From NCBI GenBank assembly GCA_022059125.1, contig JAEUWY010000008.1, positions 186,001 through 250,000 on the forward strand: DNA of 64,000 nucleotides, in the 5' to 3' direction. The translations under genes and the position numbers were made by a program. Every line of letters begins with the position of its first letter. Within the stretch, counting starts at the first letter, position 1. Below, in pieces: positions 33,542 to 46,058 of this stretch. The notes under the pieces were generated by a model. It searched no databases, was not told the origin of the DNA, and worked only from the letters and a program-made list of their open reading frames with translations. This DNA comes from Corynespora cassiicola. Taxonomy: Eukaryota > Ascomycota > Dothideomycetes > Pleosporales > Corynesporascaceae.

Positions 33542-34292
33542 GGCAGGTGTGTGCGTGTGTGTTGAAATGAAGGACGAAAAGAAAAAATGGCATAGCGGTG
33601 GGCTGACGGGATAGACAAATTGGATTATGGAAAAGAGGAATGGGTAGATAGATGGGTGAGCGGATGGACTCGTCACGATTTTTTGTTCACAACGTTCAAT
33701 CATGACGGATGAGAGAGGATCGAATGGATAGATGGATGCTCGGAGGCCAGAAACAAACCACCTGCCAATTAGATAGAATACACAAGTACGCAGGCACACA
33801 CACACAGTCACAGGGTTTCATGTGTATACTCGACACTCCGCAATGAATGCATGTATGGTAGTACTTTCTTTCATTCTTTTTCTTGCTTCTTCTCGCTCGC
33901 CTGCTAGCTCCACGACATGCCTGTTTTCCCAGCCGACGGCCCGGCCTGGCCCGTAGTGTATACGCTCCACACCCCTGCTTCATCACTCGACAGGGAAAAG
34001 GAAATGGACAAGGGCGAAAAAAATAAAGGGGAGGATTGGTCTTATCTCTCTTTGATATATGACATTGCAACTCGGAACAACCCTAGGTAGCGAAAAAAGA
34101 AGACGAGAGTCAATGGGAAAGAAAAGAAAAGAAGGGGATGTGTGGGACATGCCAAAGACTCTCTACACGCACATGAAAAAAAGCAGCCTTCCTCATCACT
34201 TCTGGCCTGCCATGGACTCTATAAAGAGAGCCACACATAACCTCGCAACCCCAGTCCACAAACCTCTGAGGAACTCAAAATGGCCGAGGCGT
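33542..34292. other. Convergent 3' flanks of AMP deaminase and PMT4-type gene
   Basis: About 750 nt between two stop codons on opposite strands, containing both 3' UTRs. Short repeats of GATGGATG/GGATAGAT type and CACACACACACA near 33798 are visible. No gene is supported. Confidence 0.5.
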
Positions 34293-36755
34293 CTATTTCG
34301 CAAAGTGCAAGTCGTACGCGAGCCACTTCCTGGCGTTGACCTGGGCAACGTCCAAGCCTGGCTTTCCGTACGTCAGAGGAGCGAAGAAGAGGAAGCACCA
34401 GAGAACGACAGAGAGGATGACACCAGTAGCGATCCAGCTTCCTAGCAAGCTCTGGGTGGCGACACGTTCGCGAACGGGGCGGGACATGGTGCGGCGGTGG
34501 CCCTTGAAGCTGCCGCCAGAAGGAGGGGGTGACTCGGGCTCAATGGGCTCAATGTTGAAAATGAATTCAACGAGCGCACCAGTCACGAGAGCAGAGGCCA
34601 AGTGGGCAGGCAGGTAGTGGTGCAGGAAGAGCTGACGACCCATGATGTAAAAGGGGACATAGTGAGCAGCCCAAGTGAGGAAGAAGAAACCCGTTGAGTT
34701 GTATAGACGCGAGCGAGTACCTGGATGACGATATCTGATTAGAAGCTGTTTTAGGGTGGGAGTAGGATGGTAAAACTCACGTTCATCAAGAGCATCCATG
34801 CCGCGGCGAAGAGCAAGCTGGTCTGCGCCAATGATACCAGCAAAGACAGCGAGCAGGGAAGACGCAAGCCACCAGCCAATGGGGTTGCCAAGGAAATAGA
34901 TTTGCTCGCGGGTGTCATTGTTGGTCCAGAAGGATACACCACGAAGAAGGAAAGGCCATGAGATGGGGAAGGACGAGTAGGGATGGGAGCTGGTCAGGGC
35001 ATTGTTGTGGTAGAACATGGCGCGCTGAAGCTCAATGTACTTCCTCAAGAAAGACAGGCTCTTGACTTGCTTGACCTCCTTTTTGTTGCGCACGTCCTCT
35101 TCGGCCAGAGACGGAATGTCGTCAACATACCAGGTGTTGCTAGTCTGCTGGATGTTCTTGTTTCCGTTGATTTCGGCCTGCTTGTAGGCCCAGTCAGGAA
35201 GAGGGGTGGTGTGGGTCCACATGGCAACCTTGGTTGGCACGTGAATGAGCTTGAAGTGGGAGGACATGGTCTTGAAGTCCTGGTTGGACTTGCCGTGCTC
35301 AATCTTAAGTTCGAAGAGAGTATCGTTGTACCGACCAGCATTGCCCTCCTCCTGGGCGATGGTGGTGAACTCCTGGTTGGTGGGGTAGTAGGGAGAAGCA
35401 ACATCGTGGGTCAGGAGAAGAGTATCAGTGATGATGTGTCGCAGACGAACAACATCTCCAATCTTTACGCGCTGGCCCTGAGTGCTCGGGAGCGTCTTGT
35501 GAGGGAGAACCTGCCAGTGGTTGTTGGTGTCGTTGTGGGGGTAGCCCGTGACCTGCTGTCCCTGGGACGAGATACGGCCGTCGTCGTAGCGCAGAGGGTA
35601 GCGGTCAGGGTGGCTGTGAAGATACACCTTGGTATCCTTGTGGCGGATCGTAATAGTGTCGTAGTAGTCGATTCCGACAGACTGCAAAGACATGACGTTG
35701 TCGCTCAGGGTCTCTTGGAATTCAGGGGTCATAAAGTCGTCGCCAGGTCCAGACTTGGTGAGAATGGAAAAGTGAACTTGGAACCAGAAGAGATATAGGA
35801 AAAAGGGAATGACGACGAGACCAATGGCGCGGGCAGCAAAGTGCTTGCCAAACTCCGCCATGGTCAAAGCTCCCTGGCGGCGGTTGATGTTCATGAGGTC
35901 CCAAAGGTCAATCATGACGGGCACGCCAATGGAGAAAAAGGTAAAGACACCGACATACTTGATAGAAATGACACAACTGAGACTGACACCAGTCAATAGA
36001 AGCCACTTCCACCACTTGCGGCTGAAAGGATCGTGTCGAAGTTTGTAGAATCGAATGTAGGCAAGCACCGAGAGGGCCATGAAGAAGATGAGCGAGGCAT
36101 CGAGGAGGATCAGGCGCGTCTGGCCAATGTGGGCGTTGTCGAACAGCAGCAGACCGGCCGCAGTCACGCAGGCTGGGAGCGAGTAGCCGGATTCCCACAT
36201 GATCATGAAGACGGTTGGGACGGTAAGGGCACCGAGGGTAGCGGGCATGGCGCGGTAGGCAACATAGGGGACCTTGTTGGTAATGTAGGAATCGCCAATG
36301 TTCTCAAATAAGAAATCGCCCTTGTATCCGACGAGCCAGCCTGCAAACGCGAAGAGGAGCTTTCCGAACGGGGGGTGGACATCGAAGAAGTAGGTTCGCT
36401 GGAGATAGTACGAAGCAAACTGGGACATGTCAGCCTTGTCGTAAACAGGCGCAATTGGCAGCGCGTTCATCATCATGCGCGCGGGGGCATCTCTTCGTAC
36501 CTTTCCAAAGTGCACCTCGTCAAAGACCACCTGTGAGGGGTGGGTGATCCCCCAGAAGCGTGTCACGAAAGCGAGCACGGTGATGATGACGATCGCAAAC
36601 TTGTAGTCCCACTCTCCGCCCTGGTTGGGCTTGAAGTCCCTCTTGGCCTTCTCGACGACATTGGAAACCTTTTCTGTGGCCGTCTCTGGATTCGGCGTTG
36701 TCGGTCGCTTTTTGTCCTTGGGACCGCGATGCCGCACGCCGGCCGGAGAAGACAT
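34293..36755 (-). CDS. Dolichyl-phosphate-mannose-protein mannosyltransferase, PMT4 subfamily
   Basis: Exons 36755-36501, 36419-34781 and 34720-34293 give 773 aa. Both introns (81 and 60 nt) are stop-free and in frame, so the region reads as one 820-codon frame. Splicing is supported because it restores [28 protein letters not shown] and [20 protein letters not shown], as in the family. The enzyme sits in the ER membrane and transfers mannose from dolichyl-phosphate mannose to Ser/Thr. Visible features are the loop-1 acidic pair (FDEVHFGK), multiple membrane spans, a MIR domain in the central lumenal loop (about 310-510), and the C-terminal [10 protein letters not shown]. The PMT4 (PmtC) assignment rests on [19 protein letters not shown] and total length; PMT1-type is less likely. 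Confidence 0.9.
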   Translation of the reverse strand: [820 protein letters not shown]

Positions 36756-37293
36756 GATGTGCTACAGCTCGTGGAAGCTGCCTGGGGATGTCAGAATTAA
36801 TTTATTGCGGCAGGGCGATGTATCGCGCAGGCACTCACCCGCACAGAAATTAGAAAAGTAGTGGAACAACGGGGTGGGAAAGAACGGGGGTGAAGTAGGA
36901 GGCGGAGATCAGCTTCGGTATTGTTCTGAACACCTAGCTTTTGTTCCCCCCCTAGCCAGGGTCCGTGGCGCACCGCCGGCGTGAGCCAAGCCACGTGATT
37001 GTGCCGCGTCCGGCCCACTGTCCACGTATACTCTGCCTAGGTAGGGGCCAGAACTGCGGGAGCTGAGGAATATACGTCGCCCTAATATATGCGCAAAAAA
37101 CTAATTGTTTCACTTGCGCGCGCAAAGTCCAGCGCGTGTTGTGGCGTCACCAAGCTTTGTGTCACCATCGTGAAATGTAACGTGCCTCAGTGTACGCGCA
37201 CTCTTTCCAAGGTTTCTACATAGGTATCCTTGCTCTATGATATTCTAACATCTATCTTGGCGCATTTCAGCCGAAAACTTTTCCGGACTGTCC
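36756..37293. other. Intergenic spacer / PMT promoter
   Basis: About 540 nt between the PMT start and the stop of the transporter gene, both on the minus strand. It contains CCTAGGTAGGGG near 37036-37047 and a CGCGCGCAAAG stretch near 37117-37127. I see no exon. Confidence 0.4.
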
Positions 37294-38483
37294 CTACTGT
37301 CCCTTCTTCGCCTTTTGCGCCTCGGCCTTCTTCTTCTGCGGGATCCTGTACGAAGTCTCGTATCCGTATAGCGCACCGGCGCCAAATACCATGGCAGCCC
37401 CGAGTTTCATCATGTCGCTCATCTGATTTCCGAAAAGCCAAATGCTGAGTAGGAAACTGACCAGCTTTCGGATGTTGAGCACAATGGTGACGGTGACAGC
37501 CGACGTGTTGGCGCTGAGGATATTGACTCCAGTGATGCACAGCAATTGTGTCACCGCGTTTGCGGTCAGATAGACAACGTGCTGAGATGTCGAGGCCAGA
37601 GCCTTGTTGACGGCCGGGGGCAATGTCTCTGCAACACTTAGAGGTACCTCGAATGGCTGCGAGGACTGAAGGCGGCTGAATTGGCTGTACAAGACCGGGG
37701 TGAAGTTGGCAAACATTGGGATCGACAAGAGATGAGAGTAAAAGAGGTTTGCCTTCCAGTGGTTGCCGTAGTCCCGGTAAATGTCCTCGGTAAACGCACC
37801 CATGTAAGCGGAGAGGAGCTGGGCAACAAGGAGGATGAGGAGACCCATCTCAAAGGATGAACTGGATACGTCAATGGCAGATGCGTCCATTTTCTTGCCC
37901 TGCAAGAGTGAGTAAATGCTAGGCATGAGTGCCTGTCTACGTACCTTTGACATGGCATCCGCCCAGGCTGAAACCATGACACCCATGGTGAGGGCAGCCA
38001 CTGAGAAGATTTGGAGTGGGGTGTACTTCTTCCCACGGAACCAACCAGCTGCCATGGTCGTGACACTGCCAAAGCTGCGAAGGATGATGTGGACGGGGAC
38101 CGAGATGTCGAAGGCGAAAGCCCAGTTGTTCAGCATGTTTACCGTAAAGAAGAGTGCTGCGCTGATGCACCATTTTCGGAATGGCACAGGCGATGGCTTG
38201 ATGAAGAACCGCTCATTGGGATCGAACTGGTAATGCAGAGTGGAAAGGCACGTGAAGATGAACTGAAATAGCGTGATGAGAAGACCACTGTCCGGCTCAT
38301 GCCTGTTTACGTTGGCTGGTGGACGGCGCGCTGGAAGGGTGGGACCTACTTCACAATGGCTTCCAAGCAGTATACCTAAATGCATCAGCGAGTCGCTGGA
38401 ACCGTAGAGCAATGTCTTACATTCGAGCAGCATCCTCCAAAAATGAGCGCAAAGCTTCCAGCGAGAGGCGCGAGGGCCGCCAT
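37294..38483 (-). CDS. UDP-N-acetylglucosamine transporter (Yea4/SLC35B4 type)
   Basis: Exons 38483-38421, 38375-38350 (26 nt), 38302-37945 and 37899-37294 give 350 aa; introns are 45, 47 and 45 nt. The start MAALAPLAGSFALIFGGCCSN opens the first membrane span, and the microexon adds VYCLEAIVK, so the spliced sequence CCSNVYCLEAIVKHEPDSG matches the family. About ten hydrophobic spans follow, for example ILRSFGSVTTMAAGWF, GLLILLVAQLLSAYMGAF and NIRKLVSFLLSIWLFGN. The tail is basic (QKKKAEAQKAKKGQ), like a di-lysine-type ER retrieval end. The family carries UDP-GlcNAc (and UDP-xylose in animals) into ER/Golgi lumen, in yeast supporting chitin synthesis. Intron 3 is stop-free and in frame. Confidence 0.9.
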
Positions 38484-39349
38484 GACTAAGAGAGCGAAGG
38501 GGCAAGGTTGAGCAGAAAGTATGAATGAGGGGCGGTTGCAGACGAAGAGGCGATCAAAGGTAAACTCCACGTGTTCGGCTCTATCAGATCAGCACAGCGC
38601 GTCAAGTGCGGGTTGGAAGCGTGGGCCGTGGGTCAACCGACGTGAAAGAAATTTTGCCTTTTAAAACAACACTAACACTAGCGAAGATGGTTACAGATGG
38701 GGAGCGAAAGGCGCCGATCGTTGCGGTGGACTAGGGGCTTATCATGTTCTAGAAAGGCATGGGAGAGGACAAAGTCAAGGATGCGGAATGCGAGACAGTA
38801 AACGTGGAGGTCCGAGGCCTTGGAGGCTCACGGGCGCTAGTCGGCACTTGCTCGTAGGGCTGAAAATGGGCCCAGGAACCGGAGCCGCATTCGGGCACCC
38901 GTGCACTCCACCGTCCGGGGCCTGCTCCAGGTACCTGGTCAATACTTGGCTAGGTGCGGGACAATCAATTACTCCTTTCTTGGGGAGATGTGCGGTACCA
39001 GATACACCAGCACCTCAGACACGTCCAACCACAATCATATACATGGCGTATATTGATTAATTCTTTTTCATTTCTGTACCAAAGTAAACCACGGCTCATT
39101 ATCTCCATCGTGGTTCTTCTCCCCTGCCACCGCATTGCAGTCACTACGCGATTTGCCAAAACAGTCTCTTTGCACGCCCGCCCACCATGAGAGGTCCTGT
39201 CTACCGTCCTAGCGCCACCCGAAAGGCCATTGCCGAATCGAAGAGGAAAAATGAAGAGGGATAGATCGCCAAGGTACAAGCATGGGAATGCCTCTAGTTG
39301 TTGAATGCCCTTGATGAAATGTTCATGCCAATGACGAAGCAGAGAACCT
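38484..39349. other. Intergenic spacer
   Basis: About 865 nt holding the transporter promoter and the 3' UTR of the PP2A B55 gene. No gene is supported. Confidence 0.4.
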
Positions 39350-41159
39350 CTACAGCGCAGAGAAGACGAAGAGCTGGCCAGAGTTAGATAGGAATCGGTC
39401 GGTGTCCAGAGCGTACTCACATTGTTCGTTGCCGCAATCGCAATGCTATCCTCGAACGGATGCCAGCTCATGTGCAGGATCTTCTTGTTAAAGTCGATCT
39501 GGTCGGCATCCGTCTCTTTCCTCATACGCTGGCCCTGGCCCACGGCACCAGCGGCGGGGCTGCCCGCTCTCGAGCCGCCCTTCTTGCCGCCAGGGCTCGT
39601 GGCCGAGTTCATCGGCGTGGGAATGCCGACCTTCTTGGCCTTGAATGCAGACTTGTCGGCCTGCAAGACAACCTCGGTGTCCTTCTCGGGGTCCGAGGGA
39701 TAGATCATGAAGTTGTTGTTGTAGCTTCCCGTCATTACGTTCTTGGCGTCGCCGGAGAAGACCACCTCAAACTTATCAAATATACTATCGTTTTCATAAG
39801 TGTCGCACAACCGTGGCCGGAGGTGCTCGTGGATGGGAATCGTCTTGATGGGCTGTCGCTCCATGTTCACGTCCCAAATTTTGACCGTCAAGTAGTCGCG
39901 CGACAAAATGTATCTTCCATCATGCGAGAAGCGGACGTCTGATATGGAGGAGATGATTTCAGAGAAGAAGGAGCGGGACGACGGGTCTTCCTCTTGCTCA
40001 AATTCTATTGGTGGAGCGGTCAGTGAACGGGCTCGTCTACAAGCGAGGTGGCTACTCACGTTTGGCGTGCTGGTCACACAATGCACTCTCTCTCATGTCG
40101 GCCAGCTTGATGGTGCCTTTTGAGCTTGCGTACATGAACCAATTGCAGCTTTGCGGATGGAACTCGGCCGCGGTTATGACTTCGGTGAGCTCCTCCATGT
40201 TGGCGGGCTTGATGTCGACAATGTTGAAGCTCTGGTCCTGAATGTTCAGGTTCCAGAGGTTGATCCGTAGGTCATCGCTGCTAATAAACGTCTCTCCATC
40301 GCTATTGACTGATATGCTGTTGATGTGGTAGGCGTGCGCGTTGGCGTAGGTCTTGCGGGGCACAGCGGCGACGACGGTGTCGTGGTGCGTCAAGCGGGGA
40401 AGCTTGAGATCAGAGGCAGTGCGGAAGTGGGCATTTGGATTGCGGACAGGGCCACCGGCACCAGCCACTCCACCACCCGGTGTGAGCTCGTGGGACAGGT
40501 TGTTCTCCGCCACAACCTTTAACGACTTTTCAAAGACCTTCCACAGCTTTATCGTCTTGTCGTTGGTCGACAGCAGGTAATGTGAGGCATTCTGGCGACG
40601 GCACCATTTGATCTTGTTGATCTTTTCTTCGATTTCCAGCGACTTGAGGTAGTCGAACTCGGGCTCGTGTGACTGGAATTCTGTGTGGAACTTGTACTCG
40701 CAGGTTTTTTTCTGTGCCAAACGTCAGCGTGTAAACAGGGGTGAAGATATGCTGGCATGCGTACCGTCTCGTTCCTCTCAAACAGTACGACCCGGCCACC
40801 CTTGTCGCCAGTGGCCAGGTAGTTGCCCGTCTGGTCGAACTCGACGGTGGAGATGATGTCCGCTGCGGGTTGCTTGTTAGTGGTTACCGGCCGGGGTGGT
40901 GTGATGACACTGAAAAACAAACAGACAAGTATCCGGTTGCGTACCTTCTGTTATGTCTTCGACATCTCCTTTGTCGCCGAAGCATCTGACAAGGTTAGCG
41001 TGACGTGTTGGCAGGCGGCATTGGCTGCAGTGGCGAAAAGAGCTGTGAAGGAATGGCAGCAGCCGCCGCCAGAGCCGTCGACAGCACGCCACCAACAGCC
41101 GGGGGCCAAACTTACTGCGTGAACTTCCACGTCGTGGGGTTGCCCTCTGCTTCTACCAT
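39350..41159 (-). CDS. Protein phosphatase 2A regulatory subunit B55 (Cdc55 type)
   Basis: Six coding exons (41159-41116, 40985-40945, 40862-40765, 40711-40060, 40004-39421, 39373-39350) give 480 aa with all phases consistent. The first two exons are tiny (44 and 41 nt); the last codes only LFVFSAL plus stop. It is a seven-blade WD40 propeller that directs PP2A to substrates in mitosis and morphogenesis. Family signatures include [20 protein letters not shown] across two junctions, [54 protein letters not shown], and [22 protein letters not shown] fungal low-complexity insert ([17 protein letters not shown]) lies near residue 400. The gene is divergent from RPL3. Confidence 0.95.
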
Positions 41160-43068
<1,909 letters not shown>

Positions 43069-43805
43069 AGCGCTGGCTACGGTGTTGGGCTGCATCTTTC
43101 TCAAGGTATTTAGGCGAATGGCATGGGTCTTTGGTTTGCTACGGACGATGAGCGACTGAAGCAAAAATAAATGATTCCCACTTCACGATTCAAAAAATTA
43201 CCTCTTTTACTGTGACTTGCGAAATCTAGACCGGCTTGCCGGAATCACCCCGGGCTGACTAATGGGCACTGGGGTGGGAGAGCTGTGGGCGGGTGCCAAA
43301 GGTGGAGCGTGGTACCAAACGTAGCAGTCTATGACGACGGCAAACCAGACGGCATTGTATTTCAGTGGATGCTGAGCCAGAACGAATAGAACAAATCAGA
43401 TCTTACGTGCAATTGCCACCCTTGATATCGTGCTCGTTTTCTGTGTGCTTGACTTTTAGCGACGATCGGGGCAATTCCGTACAGCCGGCCCGCTGGGCAT
43501 TCTGACTTTTGCAACGCCGACATCCCTGGTCTGCACACGTTTACCCGTCTTCTACAATTAAGCAAAGGCCGACTCCCCGTCTGTAGGAATCAAACAGGAC
43601 GAAGATAACCCGGGATCATATGCGTGGCTCCGTGTTCACGTGAGAGCTATTCCCTGCCCGCTCGACCTCGGGAGTTTCGCGATCCAATTAGCGTCGTTGC
43701 AACCGTCATCAAGATCTTGAACTACCCGCGGCCTTTGCTCTGCAAAAACACCAAACGCCTTTCACACGACCCCTCCCCTCTCCACTCCTCCGGCCGTTGC
43801 CCATC
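43069..43805. other. Intergenic spacer upstream of SDH1
   Basis: About 740 nt with the RPL3 3' UTR and the SDH1 promoter. The last 100 bases before the ATG are CT-rich, typical of a strong fungal promoter. Confidence 0.45.
43684..43688 (+). promoter_or_regulatory. CCAAT box upstream of SDH1
   Basis: A CCAAT pentamer lies about 120 nt before the SDH1 ATG. The CCAAT-binding (HAP) complex controls respiratory genes in fungi, so this is a plausible site. A single short motif can occur by chance. Confidence 0.35.
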
Positions 43806-46058
43806 ATGAGCTGTCTCAGGATGCGTCGTACGCAGCTTGCGAGCCAGGTAAGTCCCACTAGAGCTCCCACGCGTCACCTCTTCGTCGCATGCCGTCCGGT
43901 GTACTCCGCACGAGCGAGTGCCACTCACCCAACACCGACACAGCTGCGAGCGCGCCCGTCGGGAGCGTCTCGCGGGTGCTGGTGGGCGGTGTTGCTTCCT
44001 TCCTTGACGCCCCTCCCGCCTGGCTGTTCAATGGCTAATAAATACCTCACTAGCTCACCAAGAGCCTCCGCACCCCCACGAGAGCTTTCTCGTCCACGCG
44101 ACCTGCCGCCCGCATTTTCGCGACCGAGCACCTCAAGGCCAAGGAGGCTTCTGGCTTCATCTCGCGCAAGTACCCCGTCATCGACCACGAGTACGATGCC
44201 GTCGTCGTCGGAGCCGGAGGCTCGGGTCTGCGTGCAGCTTTCGGTCTTGCTGAAGCTGGCTTCAACACCGCCTGCATATCCAAGCTCTTCCCCACTCGAT
44301 CGCACACTGTCGCCGCCCAGGGAGGTATTAATGCTGCGCTAGGAAAGTATGTCGAGCTCTATTTCTACCAATTACCAAACAGGGTGCTAACGCTGAATGC
44401 AGCATGCACGAGGACGACTGGCGGTGGCACATGTACGATACCGTCAAGGGTTCAGATTGGCTTGGAGACCAGGATGCCATTCACTACATGACGAGGGAGG
44501 CCCCTCAATCCGTCATTGAGCTTGAAAACTATGGTTGCCCATTCTCACGTACCGACGACGGCCGCATGTAAGTTGAATAGCTTGAATCCGTGGCCACGAG
44601 CTAATATGGCATAGCTACCAGCGTGCTTTCGGTGGACAGTCTCAAAAGTACGGCAAGGGTGGCCAGGCCTACCGCTGCTGCGCTGCCGCCGACAGGACCG
44701 GTCACGCTCTTTTGCACACTCTTTACGGACAGTCTCTGCGACACAACACCAAGTACTTTATCGAGTTCTTCGCCACTGACCTGATCATGGAGGACGGCGT
44801 CTGCAAGGGTGTTGTCGCGTACAACCAGGAGGACGGAACGATTCACAGGTTCCTCGCAAAGAACACGGTTTTGGCCACTGGTGGTTACGGACGCGCGTAC
44901 TTTAGCTGCACGTCTGCTCACACTTGCACTGGTGACGGTATGGCCATGGTTGCCCGTGCCGGTCTCCCCAACCAGGATCTCGAATTCGTCCAGTTCCACC
45001 CCACTGGTATCTACGGCGCCGGATGCTTGATTACCGAGGGATCTCGTGGTGAGGGTGGCTACCTCCTCAACTCTGAGGGTGAGCGATTCATGGAGCGTTA
45101 TGCTCCTACCGCCAAGGATCTTGCTTCCCGCGACGTTGTCTCTCGTTCCATGACCCTTGAGATTCGCGAGGGCCGTGGTGTTGGACCCGAGAAGGACCAC
45201 ATCTACCTCCAGCTCAGCCACTTGCCTCCTGAGATCCTCCACGAGCGTCTCCCCGGTATCTCCGAGACCGCCGCCATTTTCTCTGGTGTCGATGTCACCA
45301 AACAGCCTATTCCCGTCTTGCCCACCGTCCACTACAACATGGGTGGTATCCCCACCAAGTACACCGGTGAGGTCCTTACCCAGGACGCTCAGGGCAACGA
45401 CCAAGTCGTCCCCGGTCTCTTTGCCTGCGGTGAAGCCGCCTGTGTCTCTGTCCACGGTGCCAACCGTCTTGGTGCCAACTCTCTCTTGGATCTTATCGTC
45501 TTTGGCCGTGCTGTCTCGCACACCATCCGCGACAACTTTACTCCCGGCCAGAAGCAGGACCCCATCTCGGCCGATGCTGGCGCAGAATCGATCGAGGTCA
45601 TTGACCAGGCCCGCACTGCCGATGGATCCAAGTCGACTGCCGAAATCCGCCTTGCCATGCAAAAGGTCATGCAAACGGACGTTTCCGTCTTCCGTACTCA
45701 GGAATCGCTTGATGAGGGTGTCCGCAAGATTCGCGAGGTCGATTCGACCTACGCTGATGTTGGAACCAAGGACCGCAGCATGATCTGGAACTCTGACCTC
45801 GTTGAGACGCTCGAGCTCAGGAACCTGTTGACCTGCGCTGTGCAGACCGCCGAGGCTGCCGCCAACCGCAAGGAATCGAGAGGCGCGCACGCCCGCGAGG
45901 ACTACCCCGACCGTGACGATGAGACCTGGATGAAGCACACGCTGACGTGGCAGAAGAAGCCTCACGGCAAGGTTGATCTTGGATACAGGGCAGTGACTGG
46001 AACGACGCTGGATGAGAACGAGTGCAAGGCTGTGCCTCCTTTCAAGCGCACGTACTAA
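43806..46058 (+). CDS. SDH1: Succinate dehydrogenase flavoprotein subunit
   Basis: Exons 43806-43847, 44054-44346, 44403-44567 and 44615-46058 give 647 aa. Intron 1 is 206 nt, the others 56 and 47 nt. The Arg/Ser-rich N-terminus (to about residue 40, with RAFSSTR) is a mitochondrial presequence. The FAD-binding loop [15 protein letters not shown] (64-78), the flavinylation site [10 protein letters not shown] with His98, the substrate-site [11 protein letters not shown], and [21 protein letters not shown] are all intact. The C-terminus ends AVPPFKRTY. The protein oxidises succinate to fumarate in complex II on the inner mitochondrial membrane. The acceptor of intron 1 is the least certain border because it lies in the presequence. 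Confidence 0.97.

Noticed and set aside
36420..36500. 27 extra residues in the mannosyltransferase as a real insertion
   Set aside because: The stretch has GT-AG ends, a CTGAC branch site and removal restores the conserved FGKFASYYL motif.
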